From an uncultured bacterium (GTDB lineage: Bacteria; Bacillota; Clostridia; Lachnospirales; Lachnospiraceae): a stretch of DNA of 28,231 nucleotides. The translations under genes were made by a program, and so were the position numbers. The stretch lies in NCBI GenBank assembly GCA_905214955.1, contig CAJMON010000040.1:1-28231 (forward strand), given 5' to 3'. Of the stretch, positions 6,797 through 14,017 are shown piece by piece. The notes beneath the pieces were generated by a model that was given only the letters and a program-made list of their open reading frames with translations, was not told the DNA's origin and did no database searches. How positions within the stretch are numbered: position 1 is the first letter of the stretch; each line of letters opens with the position of its first letter.

Positions 6797-7747
6797 ATGA
6801 TAAAAATAGATTTAATTACCGGATTTCTGGGCTCTGGAAAAACCACATTTTTAAAAAGCTATGCCCGGTATCTTCTGGACAAAGGCTTAAACATCGGCAT
6901 TCTGGAAAATGATTTCGGTGCCGTTAACGTGGATATGATGCTTTTAAAAGATCTGGAAGGGGAGCACTGCGAACTGGAGATGATTTCCGGGGGATGTTGT
7001 CAGGATGCCCACAGAAGGCGGTTTAAAACCAAGCTTATTGCCATGGGCATGTGCGGCTACGACCGGGTGCTGGTGGAGCCATCCGGCATTTACGATGTGG
7101 AAGAATTTTTTGATACGCTGACAGAGGAACCCTTAGACCGGTGGTACGAAGCAGGAAGTGTGATTGCCATTGTAGATGCAGGACTTCCAGGAAAAATGTC
7201 TGAAGACGCAGATTACCTCTTAGCCTCTGAGATTGCCTGTGCAGGCACCATTGTTTTCAGCAGAGCCCAGGAGACAGATGAGAGTGAAATTCAGAAAACC
7301 AAGGAACACATCTGCAGAGCCCTGGAAAAGGCAGGATGCCAGCGGGACGTGGAAAAAGATACACTGATCAAAGACTGGAAGGAGCTTAAAGAAGCGGATT
7401 TTCAGCAGATTCAGGCCAATGGATACTACAGAGAAAGCTACGGACGGCCTGCGGGCGATGGGGAAGCAGCCTTTGATTCCCTCAGCTTTTTAAAACTGAA
7501 TCTGACGGAAGAGCAGTTAAGGGAAAAAGCCGGAACATTATTCCAGTCTTTGGAGTATGGAAGAGTCTGGAGAATCAAAGGATTTCTGCAGGACCAGAAC
7601 GGCGGCTGGCTGGAGTGCAATGCCACAGAAAAAGGAATGCGGACAACCCCGATTCAAGAAGGCCAGCAGGTGGTCATTGTCATTGGAGAAAGGCTTAACA
7701 AAGAAAAAATACAGGAAGTGCTGGAAAACAGTGCCAGTCCGTGTTAA
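6797..7747 (+). CDS. CobW/COG0523-type G3E GTPase with degenerate metal- and guanine-recognition motifs
   Basis: This 316-aa P-loop protein resembles COG0523 metallochaperone GTPases. It has Walker A GFLGSGKTT (9-17), ENDFG (37-41, in place of the usual NEFG), EMISGGCCQD (61-70), and VLVEPSGIYD (91-100) as the Walker B region. Two family hallmarks are altered. The CxCC metal site reads GGCC, so the first Cys is missing. The guanine-specificity NKxD position appears as SRAQ in VFSRAQETD. The C-terminal CobW-like domain (about 235-310) includes WRIKGFLQ. COG0523 proteins deliver metals or help assemble metalloenzymes. The ATG at 6797 follows GAAAGG at 9 bases; a TTG further upstream in frame has no ribosome site. 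The next gene is 44 bp downstream in the same orientation. Its place beside an iron-sulfur dehydratase/activase pair suggests a role in that enzyme's maturation (inference). Confidence 0.8.
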   Translation: MIKIDLITGFLGSGKTTFLKSYARYLLDKGLNIGILENDFGAVNVDMMLLKDLEGEHCELEMISGGCCQDAHRRRFKTKLIAMGMCGYDRVLVEPSGIYDVEEFFDTLTEEPLDRWYEAGSVIAIVDAGLPGKMSEDADYLLASEIACAGTIVFSRAQETDESEIQKTKEHICRALEKAGCQRDVEKDTLIKDWKELKEADFQQIQANGYYRESYGRPAGDGEAAFDSLSFLKLNLTEEQLREKAGTLFQSLEYGRVWRIKGFLQDQNGGWLECNATEKGMRTTPIQEGQQVVIVIGERLNKEKIQEVLENSASPC

Positions 7748-7791
7748 ACTAATACAGCGAAACGAAAGAGAACAAGAAGGAGTTTAGACAG

Positions 7792-9276
7792 ATGCCAGTA
7801 TTTGATTTTGGTGAAATGCCAGAGAAAGGACAGACTCCGGAATGCACCTATACCGTGTTCCAGAGTGACGAAAGTGAAATGACACCGGAAAAACCGGTGA
7901 TGCTTTTAGATAATCAGAAACGCCAGTGGAAACATCACTCCTGCGGTGTGTTTACCAATCCTATAAAACGGACTTCCTTTGAATTTCAGGAAGAGGATGG
8001 AACCGTCAGCGCAGATATTCTGCAGATTGATGCCCGTTTTGTCAGTCTTTTAAAATGGCTTGGGAAAAATCACATCCATGTGCGTCTTTCCGGAAAGAAC
8101 CGGGAAGACGGCTATGCAGTCTACAAGATCCGGGAAATTGCTTTTGGCGGCGGCACCAAACTTTCTGCGGAAGATGGATTTCTGCAGTTTATGATTGACC
8201 GCCTGCTGGCGAGCAGCGCACCGGAACCGGAGCAGGAAGAGGAGGACGAAGAAGAAGCCGGAGATGAGATGAAGCTCACCAGCCTTCAGAGCATTACAGA
8301 CTTTATGACCTGTGCAGGAAGAACCATGCCGGACAATATTCGTCTGTGGGCAAGAAGAAACCTGGCAGTGGCCCGTTCCCACGAAGTATCTCCGGAGGAA
8401 AGACGCCATGCCCAGAGAGCCCTTTCCATTATGATGAACATTCAGTGGAAAAACAATTATTTTCCTGCCATTGACCCGGCAGAAGCCAGACGGATTCTGG
8501 ACGAGGAGCTCTATGGGATGGAGCGGGTAAAACAAAGAATCATTGAGACTATCATTCAGATCAACCGGACCCACACACTCCCGGCTTACGGACTGCTTCT
8601 CATCGGTCCGGCCGGTACGGGAAAATCTCAGATCGCCTACGCAGTTGCCAGAATTTTAAAACTGCCCTGGACGACATTGGATATGAGTTCCATTAATGAT
8701 CCGGAGCAGCTTACCGGAAGCTCCCGCATTTATGCAAATGCAAAACCGGGTATTATTATGGAAGCCTTTTCCATGGCAGGAGAGTCCAGCCTGGTATTTA
8801 TTATCAATGAGCTGGATAAGGCAGCTTCCGGAAAAGGAAATGGAAATCCGGCGGATGTGCTGTTAACCCTTTTGGACAACTTAGGCTTTACTGACAACTA
8901 CATGGAATGCATGATTCCAACTGGCGGCGTTTATCCCATTGCCACTGCCAATGACAAGAGCCAGATCAGTGCACCGCTGATGTCCCGTTTTGCCGTGATT
9001 GACATTCCGGACTATACTGCAGAGGAGAAGAAAGTTATTTTCTCCAAGTTTGCCCTGCCAAAAGTCTTAAAACGGATCAGCCTGCAGTCGGAAGAGTGTA
9101 TTGTGCCGGAAGAAACTGTGGAAGCGGTCATTGAAAAATTTGCAGATACCAGCGGTATCCGTGACCTGGAACAGGCAGCAGAGCATATCGCAGCCAATGC
9201 CCTGTACCAGATTGAAGTTAATCATGTGTCTCAGGTGGTATTTACGCCGGAGATGGTACAGGATCTCTTTGCATAG
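7792..9276 (+). CDS. Lon-type AAA+ ATPase lacking a protease domain
   Basis: This 494-aa protein has an unrecognised N-terminal part (about 1-140), an acidic linker (EQEEEDEEEAGDE, about 147-159), a helical region (160-225) and a Lon-like AAA+ module (230-494). Within the module are DEELYGMERVKQRI (pre-Walker helix), Walker A GPAGTGKS (272-279), Walker B VFIINELDK (335-343), sensor-1 Asn 387 in ATANDKS, an arginine-finger candidate Arg 399 in MSRF, and sensor-2 Arg 457 in SGIRDLE. The usual Walker B Asp is Asn 339, while the catalytic Glu 340 is kept, so hydrolysis may be slow. No Lon serine-lysine protease domain follows: the protein ends after the small AAA lid. The ATG has a strong AAGGAG 9 bases upstream. 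It is co-oriented with the G3E GTPase, and I infer a chaperone or remodelling role. Confidence 0.8.
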   Translation: MPVFDFGEMPEKGQTPECTYTVFQSDESEMTPEKPVMLLDNQKRQWKHHSCGVFTNPIKRTSFEFQEEDGTVSADILQIDARFVSLLKWLGKNHIHVRLSGKNREDGYAVYKIREIAFGGGTKLSAEDGFLQFMIDRLLASSAPEPEQEEEDEEEAGDEMKLTSLQSITDFMTCAGRTMPDNIRLWARRNLAVARSHEVSPEERRHAQRALSIMMNIQWKNNYFPAIDPAEARRILDEELYGMERVKQRIIETIIQINRTHTLPAYGLLLIGPAGTGKSQIAYAVARILKLPWTTLDMSSINDPEQLTGSSRIYANAKPGIIMEAFSMAGESSLVFIINELDKAASGKGNGNPADVLLTLLDNLGFTDNYMECMIPTGGVYPIATANDKSQISAPLMSRFAVIDIPDYTAEEKKVIFSKFALPKVLKRISLQSEECIVPEETVEAVIEKFADTSGIRDLEQAAEHIAANALYQIEVNHVSQVVFTPEMVQDLFA

Positions 9277-9292
9277 AAGAGAATGGATAAAA

Positions 9293-10243
9293 ATGATGAA
9301 AAAAGAAACGGTTTATCCGTATGATGAAAGTTTTCAGAAGATTGCCAAAAAGCTCCCCTTTCGGGGAGCCTTTCTGTCTCTGGCAAGAACCATCCAGGCA
9401 AAAATGCAGAAAGAACAGATACTTCCGAAGGGCATGAAAAAACGAATCTTTGAAGTTTCAGGATATCAGGGGCTTCCGGTTTCGGTACTGGAAATCTGGC
9501 CGTCCGATCTTTCCCAAAAGCCAGAAGTTCCCTGGATTTTGGACATTCACGGAGGCGGATTTGGCTATGAAATGGCGGAGTATCAGCTGTTAAACGCCTG
9601 CATATACAGCAAAAGCCTGGAATGCCGGGTATTTCTGCCATCTTATCATTTGCTTCCGGAATATCCATACCCGGCGGCAGCAAAAGACGTACAGGCAGTG
9701 TATCAGCATCTGATTGAACACGCAGAAACCTTTCAACTTTCCAGAAAGAAGTTTCTGGTGATGGGAGACAGCGCAGGAGCTGCCCTGGCAGCAGGCCTGG
9801 TAAACGATACAGCGTGCCGGCAGCTTCCCATGCCCTGCGGGCAGGTTCTTCTTTATCCAGTGGCAGACAGGCGGATGCAGACAGAATCCATGAAGCGTTA
9901 TACCGATACACCTCTGTGGAATGCGGTGAACAACCGGCATATGTGGGAACTGTATTTAAAAGATGTGCCAGAAGAAGCCTGCAAAGAGGCCTCTCCCATG
10001 GAAATGAAGCTTCCGGACAGACTGCCGCCTGCCTACATTGAGACCACAGAATTTGACTGTCTGCGGGATGAAGGGGCAGCTTATGCCAGCCGGATTATGG
10101 GGATTGCAGATACGGTGCGGCTGTGTGAAACAAAAGGGACCATCCACGGTTACGATATGGCTATGGACAGTCCGGTGACAAAAAAATATCGAAAAAAACG
10201 TCTGGAGATTATGAAGGAGTTTTTAAAGGGAGCAGATCTTTAA
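9293..10243 (+). CDS. Alpha/beta hydrolase, hormone-sensitive-lipase-type esterase
   Basis: This 316-aa cytoplasmic hydrolase shows the HSL-family layout. It has the oxyanion motif HGGGF (86-90), the nucleophile in GDSAGAA (Ser 160), the acid in EFDCLRDEG (Asp 255) and the catalytic His 285 in IHGYD. All triad residues are intact, so an active short-chain carboxylesterase is likely; the substrate is unknown. The start is one of two adjacent ATGs (9293 or 9296), 16 bases after the AAA+ gene's stop, with only a weak GGA-type ribosome site. The frame is open further upstream inside the AAA+ gene, but that part is not esterase-like. It may be co-transcribed with the AAA+ gene. Remains of a cupin gene follow immediately. 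Confidence 0.85.
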   Translation: MMKKETVYPYDESFQKIAKKLPFRGAFLSLARTIQAKMQKEQILPKGMKKRIFEVSGYQGLPVSVLEIWPSDLSQKPEVPWILDIHGGGFGYEMAEYQLLNACIYSKSLECRVFLPSYHLLPEYPYPAAAKDVQAVYQHLIEHAETFQLSRKKFLVMGDSAGAALAAGLVNDTACRQLPMPCGQVLLYPVADRRMQTESMKRYTDTPLWNAVNNRHMWELYLKDVPEEACKEASPMEMKLPDRLPPAYIETTEFDCLRDEGAAYASRIMGIADTVRLCETKGTIHGYDMAMDSPVTKKYRKKRLEIMKEFLKGADL

Positions 10244-10257
10244 CAGCCTGAAGAGAC

Positions 10258-10573
10258 GATTTTTATTGCTAATGTTACCTTCGAGCCTGGCTGCCGGAAC
10301 AACTGGTATATTCATCATGCGAAAAAAGCCGGCGGACAGCTTCTCATCTGTGTAGACAGAGAAGGCTGGTATAGGAAGAAGGAAAGCCGGCACAGAGCTT
10401 AAAATCGGGTGATATTGTGACCATACCACCACACCGCAGAGGTGAAGCATTGGCATGGTGCCAAGAAAGACAGCTGGTTCAGCCACCTGGCAGTGGAATG
10501 TCCGGGAGAAGAGACTTCAAATGAATGGCTGGAAGCAGTCGATGACGAGGCTTATCAGGCACTGGAACAGTAA
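10258..10573 (+). pseudogene. Decayed cupin-domain protein
   Basis: Three reading frames in succession encode one recognisable cupin. The first has NVTFEPGCRNNWYIHHAK and QLLICVD, the second EEGKPAQSLKSGDIVTIPP, and the third EVKHWHGAKKDSWFSHLAVE followed by PGEETSNEWLEAVDDEAYQ and a TAA at 10571-10573. At least two frameshifts are needed (near 10370 and near 10430). The N-terminal 35-40 residues expected for this family of small cupins, often linked to carboxymuconolactone-decarboxylase-like proteins, are missing. The first metal-site His of the HxHH motif reads Tyr (NNWYIHH). No start codon or ribosome site is visible. The gene is dead, unless sequencing errors explain both shifts, which the lost N-terminus argues against. 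Confidence 0.82.
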
Positions 10574-10610
10574 AATCAAGCAGAATTTAAGAATTGTTAA
10601 AAAAATCCTC

Positions 10611-10638
10611 TTGTTTGTTTCAGAAAAAGGTTTACAAT
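10611..10638 (+). promoter_or_regulatory. Promoter of the PAP2 phosphatase gene
   Basis: TTGTTT (10611-10616) and TACAAT (10633-10638) are 16 bases apart, placing transcription start about 25 bases before the ATG at 10669. Confidence 0.6.
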
Positions 10639-10668
10639 GAAAGAAATGAACAAGCAGGAGGAAAATAC

Positions 10669-11205
10669 ATGGAATTACGGATTTTGGACTGGTTTCAGAC
10701 TTTGCACTCGCCTGTGGCAGACCAGTTCTGGGTGGCGGTGACGACCCTTGGAAATGCAGGGATCATCTGGATCTTTCTGACAGCAGTGCTTTTGCTGAAT
10801 AAAAAGAAGCGGGAGAGCGGTCTGGCAGCAGCGGCGGGACTGATGATAGAGCTGATTTTGTGCAATCTGATTTTGAAAAATGTGGTGGCCAGGATACGGC
10901 CTTACGAGGTAAAACAGACAATAGAACTGCTGATTGCAAAGCCCATTGATTATTCATTTCCATCTGGTCATACAGCGGCTTCGGTGGCCTTTACGGTGGC
11001 TCTTTATTTTGCAGGAGAGAAGAAACTTTGGAAAGAATGCGGCGTGCTGGCAGTACTCATTGCCATCTCCAGAATGTATCTGTATGTTCATTATCCAACG
11101 GATATTCTGGGAGGAGCGATTATCGGATTTTTCTGCGGCTGGGCGGGATGGAAACTTTCCAGATATCTGATTCGCACTTGTAAAAAAAGACGTGCGGAAG
11201 TATAA
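10669..11205 (+). CDS. PAP2-family membrane phosphatase (undecaprenyl-diphosphatase/lipid phosphatase-like)
   Basis: This 178-aa integral membrane protein has about five hydrophobic segments (near 30-44, 51-72, 103-116, 125-139, 146-160). The three PAP2 phosphatase motifs are complete: K(70)NVVARIRP (78), PSGH (98-101) with its catalytic His, and SR(135)MYLYVHYPTD with the nucleophilic His 141 and Asp 145. Members dephosphorylate undecaprenyl pyrophosphate (BcrC-type), phosphatidic acid or phosphatidylglycerophosphate at the outer membrane face; which one cannot be decided here. The ATG has an excellent AGGAGG 8 bases upstream and its own promoter. The frame continues upstream without another good start. 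A perfect 12-bp hairpin follows the gene. Confidence 0.88.
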   Translation: MELRILDWFQTLHSPVADQFWVAVTTLGNAGIIWIFLTAVLLLNKKKRESGLAAAAGLMIELILCNLILKNVVARIRPYEVKQTIELLIAKPIDYSFPSGHTAASVAFTVALYFAGEKKLWKECGVLAVLIAISRMYLYVHYPTDILGGAIIGFFCGWAGWKLSRYLIRTCKKRRAEV

Positions 11206-11226
11206 TGTTGTTACAGAGATGAAAAG

Positions 11227-11256
11227 ACAGGCAGAGGATCGTCCTCTGCCTGTTTT
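11227..11256 (+). terminator. Terminator or attenuator between the PAP2 and PNPOx-like genes
   Basis: ACAGGCAGAGGA and TCCTCTGCCTGT form a perfect 12-bp stem with a TCG loop, followed by only four T residues. The next gene's start lies 18 bases further, with no room for a separate promoter, so some readthrough is expected. Confidence 0.65.
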
Positions 11257-11273
11257 AGAAACGGAGGAAAAAG

Positions 11274-11675
11274 ATGGAAGGAATCGAAAAAGTAACCCGG
11301 TTTTTAAAAGATGCAGGAACCTACTATCTGGCAACTGTGGAAGGCGATCAGCCCAGAGTGCGCCCTTTTGGAACGGCACATATTTTTGAAGGAAAACTCT
11401 ACATCCAGACCGGAAAGAAAAAAGAAGTGTCCAAACAGCTGAAAGCCAATCCGAAAGCAGAGATCTGTGCCTTTAAGGGTGGAAAATGGATTCGCGTTGC
11501 AGGAGAGCTGATTGAAGACGACCGCATAGAGGCAAGAATCTCCATGCTGGATGCCTATCCATCTCTGAAAAAGATGTACGCGGCGGATGATGGAAATACT
11601 ACAGTTTTTTATTTCCAGAATGCAGAAGCGGTGATTACGTCTTTTTCTCAGGAACCGGAAGTTATTCATTTTTAA
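11274..11675 (+). CDS. Pyridoxamine 5'-phosphate oxidase-like flavin-binding protein
   Basis: This 133-aa single-domain split-barrel protein has the PNPOx-like pattern YYLATVEGDQPRVRPFGTAH (residues 17-36), then LYIQTGKKKEVSKQLKANP and AEICAFKGGKWIRVAGELIED. Small members of this family bind FMN or F420 as dimers and act as flavin reductases or NimA-like nitroreductase relatives. True pyridoxine oxidases are longer (about 210 aa), so a role in B6 synthesis is unlikely. The ATG at 11274 has GGAGG seven bases upstream. It follows the PAP2 gene by 68 bp with a strong hairpin between, so its expression may depend on readthrough. The family is clear; the substrate is unknown. Confidence 0.85.
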   Translation: MEGIEKVTRFLKDAGTYYLATVEGDQPRVRPFGTAHIFEGKLYIQTGKKKEVSKQLKANPKAEICAFKGGKWIRVAGELIEDDRIEARISMLDAYPSLKKMYAADDGNTTVFYFQNAEAVITSFSQEPEVIHF

Positions 11676-11790
11676 CTATGAGAAACACGCTTTGAGAGTT
11701 TTTCAAGTTATCGCGGTGGTTGTTAAGGTCTCGTGCAGACATGGATTTTGGCTCGTTGTCTGCGTAAAGTAAAATCGATATGGTTGGCAT
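11676..11790. other. Short spacer without a gene
   Basis: No open frame or RNA gene is recognised. A loose inverted repeat GCAGACA (from about 11738) and TGTCTGC (about 11757-11763) is present. A bidirectional terminator follows. Confidence 0.4.
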
Positions 11791-11826
11791 AAAAAACAGG
11801 TACGGCTTCAAACCGTACCTGTTTTT
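11791..11826. terminator. Bidirectional terminator between the PNPOx-like gene and pckA
   Basis: ACAGGTACGG (11796-11805) and CCGTACCTGT (11813-11822) form a perfect 10-bp stem with a seven-base loop. An A6 tract precedes and a T5 tract follows, so it works on either strand for these convergent genes. Confidence 0.88.
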
Positions 11827-11844
11827 CCCTGCAATGCAGGAAAC

Positions 11845-13449
11845 TTATGCCTGGGGACCAGCAGCTACCAGAGCCTTGCCAGCTTCGTTTCCTTCGTATT
11901 TAGCGAAGTTCTTAACGAATCTAGCTGCCAGATCTTTTGCTTTTGCTTCCCACTCAGAAGCATCAGCGTAGGTGTCACGCGGGTCAAGGATCTTCGGATC
12001 AACACCCGGAAGCTCGGTCGGAACTTCGAAGTTGAAGAACGGGATCTTCTTGGTCGGTGCGCTTAAGATGTCACCTTTCAGGATTGCATCGATGATACCA
12101 CGGGTATCTTTGATGGAGATACGTTTTCCGGTGCCGTTCCATCCGGTATTTACCAGGTATGCTTTTGCACCGCTCTTTTCCATCTTCTTAACCAGCTCTT
12201 CTGCATATTTGGTCGGATGCAGCTCCAGGAAAGCCTGGCCAAAGCAAGCAGAGAAGGTCGGGGTCGGCTCGGTAATTCCACGCTCAGTACCTGCAAGTTT
12301 AGCAGTGAAACCAGACAGGAAGTAGTACTGAGTCTGCTCCGGAGTCAGGATAGATACAGGAGGCAGTACACCGAAAGCATCTGCGGACAGGAAGATTACA
12401 TTCTTAGCTGCCGGTGCAGAAGAGATCGGGCGTACGATGTTTTTGATGTGGTTGATCGGGTAGGATACACGGGTGTTCTCGGTAACGCTCTTATCAGCGA
12501 AATCGATCTTTCCTTCAGCATCCAGACTAACGTTCTCTAACAGAGCATCGCGTACGATGGCATTGTAGATATCCGGCTCAGATTCTTTGTCCAGGTTGAT
12601 AACTTTTGCGTAGCAGCCGCCTTCGAAGTTGAATACGCCGTTGTCGTCCCAGCCGTGCTCGTCATCACCGATCAGCAGACGCTTCGGGTCAGTGGAAAGG
12701 GTGGTTTTACCAGTTCCGGACAGACCGAAGAAGATAGCGGTATTTTCGCCGTTTAAGTCAGTGTTTGCGGAGCAGTGCATGGAAGCGATGCCCTTTAACG
12801 GCAGGTAGTAGTTCATCATAGAGAACATACCTTTTTTCATTTCTCCGCCGTACCAGGTGTTTACGATAACCTGCTCGCGGCTGGTGATGTTGAACATAAC
12901 AGCGGTCTCAGAATTTAAGCCCAGCTCTTTGTAGTTTTCAACTTTTGCTTTGGAAGCGTTGTAAACAACGAAATCCGGCTCGAAGTCTTTCAGTTCTTCT
13001 TCGGTAGGACGGATGAACATGTTGGTTACGAAATGAGCCTGCCAAGCAACTTCTACGATAAAACGAATAGCCATACGGGTATCTTTGTTTGCTCCGCAGA
13101 ATGCATCTACAACGAAGAGTCTCTTATTGGACAGCTCTTTCAGGGCGATGTCTTTTACAGCAGCCCATGCTTCCGGAGTAGCCGGATGGTTGTCGTTTTT
13201 GTATTCTTCAGAGGTCCACCATACAGTATCTTTGGAATTCTCGTCTACAACGATGAATTTGTCTTTGGGTGAACGGCCTGTATAAATACCGGTCATTACA
13301 TTAACAGCGCCAAGCTCGCTGACCTGACCTTTTTCATAGCCTTCCAGTTCGGGTTTGGTCTCCTCCTCGAATAACATGTCATAAGAAGGATTGTACACGA
13401 TTTCAGTAGTTCCGGTGATGCCATACTTGCTTAAATTGATTTCTGCCAT
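11845..13449 (-). CDS. pckA: Phosphoenolpyruvate carboxykinase (ATP)
   Basis: This is a complete 534-aa ATP-dependent PEPCK (EC 4.1.1.49), interconverting oxaloacetate plus ATP with PEP, CO2 and ADP. Its length fits the family (about 530-540 aa). Visible motifs are YTGRSPKDKFIV (56-67), NTWYGGEMKKG (197-207) with an active-site Lys, MHCSANTD (224-231), P-loop GLSGTGKTTLS (242-252), kinase-2 LIGDDEHGW (259-267) and FEGGCYAK. In gut anaerobes the enzyme often runs toward oxaloacetate for succinate or propionate formation and conserves ATP. The ATG at 13449 is preceded by AGAGG at about 10 bases and by a leader of about 100 bases with two hairpins. The frame is open upstream to 13554, but that part lies in the leader. 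Its codons look biased toward a highly expressed set compared with neighbours (visual impression). Confidence 0.97.
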   Translation of the reverse strand: MAEINLSKYGITGTTEIVYNPSYDMLFEEETKPELEGYEKGQVSELGAVNVMTGIYTGRSPKDKFIVVDENSKDTVWWTSEEYKNDNHPATPEAWAAVKDIALKELSNKRLFVVDAFCGANKDTRMAIRFIVEVAWQAHFVTNMFIRPTEEELKDFEPDFVVYNASKAKVENYKELGLNSETAVMFNITSREQVIVNTWYGGEMKKGMFSMMNYYLPLKGIASMHCSANTDLNGENTAIFFGLSGTGKTTLSTDPKRLLIGDDEHGWDDNGVFNFEGGCYAKVINLDKESEPDIYNAIVRDALLENVSLDAEGKIDFADKSVTENTRVSYPINHIKNIVRPISSAPAAKNVIFLSADAFGVLPPVSILTPEQTQYYFLSGFTAKLAGTERGITEPTPTFSACFGQAFLELHPTKYAEELVKKMEKSGAKAYLVNTGWNGTGKRISIKDTRGIIDAILKGDILSAPTKKIPFFNFEVPTELPGVDPKILDPRDTYADASEWEAKAKDLAARFVKNFAKYEGNEAGKALVAAGPQA

Positions 13450-13490
13450 CTTACAATTAACCTCTTTTCTTTCATGGTAATTTGGTAACC

Positions 13491-13545
13491 GCCTGCGGCT
13501 GCAGGCTTCTGATGTCTTTAAAAAGAAGCGGGACAGCCCGGCTTC
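13491..13545 (-). promoter_or_regulatory. Two hairpins in the pckA 5' leader
   Basis: On the minus strand a hairpin close to the predicted 5' end (13525-13545: GAAGC and GGG pair with CCC and GCTTC, bulged C, CTGT loop) is followed by TTTTT. A second perfect stem GCCTGC-AGCC-GCAGGC lies at 13491-13506, before the ribosome site. The first could stabilise the 5' end or act as a weak attenuator. No known riboswitch is recognised. Confidence 0.45.
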
Positions 13546-13555
13546 CCTACCCATA

Positions 13556-13583
13556 ATTATACATAATTAACCGATAAAATCAA
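13556..13583 (-). promoter_or_regulatory. Sigma-A promoter of pckA
   Basis: On the minus strand TTGATT (13578-13583) and a perfect TATAAT (13556-13561) are 16 bases apart. The -35 box is the downstream end of one copy of the recurring GTCTAC motif. Confidence 0.75.
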
Positions 13584-13603
13584 CTAAAATTTTTATGTAG
13601 ACA
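13578..13603 (-). repeat. Recurring 26-bp GTCTAC motif, copy B
   Basis: The minus strand reads TGTCTACATAAAAATTTTAG followed by TTGATT. It shares GTCTAC, an AAA run, TT, and AGT at fixed spacing with copies at 24475, 27886 and 27938. It fills the space between the -35 boxes of the divergent pckA and SGNH-remnant promoters. Confidence 0.6.
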
Positions 13604-13626
13604 AAATGAAAAAAGTGTGATAGGAT
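13598..13626 (+). promoter_or_regulatory. Promoter-like sequence before the SGNH hydrolase remnant
   Basis: TAGACA (13598-13603) and TAGGAT (13621-13626) are 17 bases apart, about 50 bases upstream of the remnant's ATG. Confidence 0.45.
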
Positions 13627-13673
13627 AATTTCAATAATCATAGTAAACAGATGGGAATAGAGGAATATATAAA

Positions 13674-13966
13674 ATGAAACAGATTTTATGCTTTGGAGAC
13701 TCCAATACATGGGGATATGATGGAGAGACGAAAAAACGGCTGCCCTGGGGAATCAGATGGACCAGCATTCTTCACCCAAATCCGTGGAGGTTTCCAAGGA
13801 GTTAGAAGGGGTATGTGAAAAGATTGCCAGAAGCAGAAAGGCTTCTTTTTTAAAGGCAGCTTCTGTGGTGCGCTGTTGTGAAGCAGACCAGGAGCACATG
13901 AATGCCGGAGGTCATGCGGTTTTTGCGGAAGCAGTTTACGAAAAGCTTCTTCAGATGGCTTCTTAA
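13674..13966 (+). pseudogene. SGNH/GDSL hydrolase, internally deleted remnant
   Basis: From the ATG at 13674 the frame reads MKQILCFGDSNTWGYDGETK, the classic block I of an SGNH hydrolase with its nucleophile Ser. It then reads RLPWGIRWTSILHPNPW and hits a stop near 13803. A different frame (to the TAA at 13964-13966) carries a family-like C-terminus with the catalytic pair region in HMNAGGHAVFAEAVYEK. Roughly 100 middle codons of a protein normally near 210 aa are missing, and the two ends are out of frame. The start still has a promoter-like sequence and a GGA ribosome site, so decay looks recent. No functional product is expected. Confidence 0.82.
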
Positions 13967-13978
13967 GCAGATGTCCGG

Positions 13979-14007
13979 TTGCGAAGGGGCGCGTTTTGTG
14001 ATATCCT
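13979..14007 (+). promoter_or_regulatory. Candidate promoter of the ABC-F gene
   Basis: TTGCGA (13979-13984) and TATCCT (14002-14007) are 17 bases apart. The predicted start near 14014 gives a leader of about 55 bases containing the hairpin at 14018-14041. Confidence 0.45.
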
Positions 14008-14017
14008 ATCTGAAGAA

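Noticed and set aside
6697..6912. 71-codon plus-strand frame starting in the second 13-bp repeat
   Set aside because: It overlaps the GTPase gene in another frame and its sequence past 6797 is a shifted reading of that gene.
8050..8574. 174-codon minus-strand frame opposite the AAA+ gene
   Set aside because: Shadow frame of a clear AAA+ coding sequence, without domain, ribosome site or promoter.
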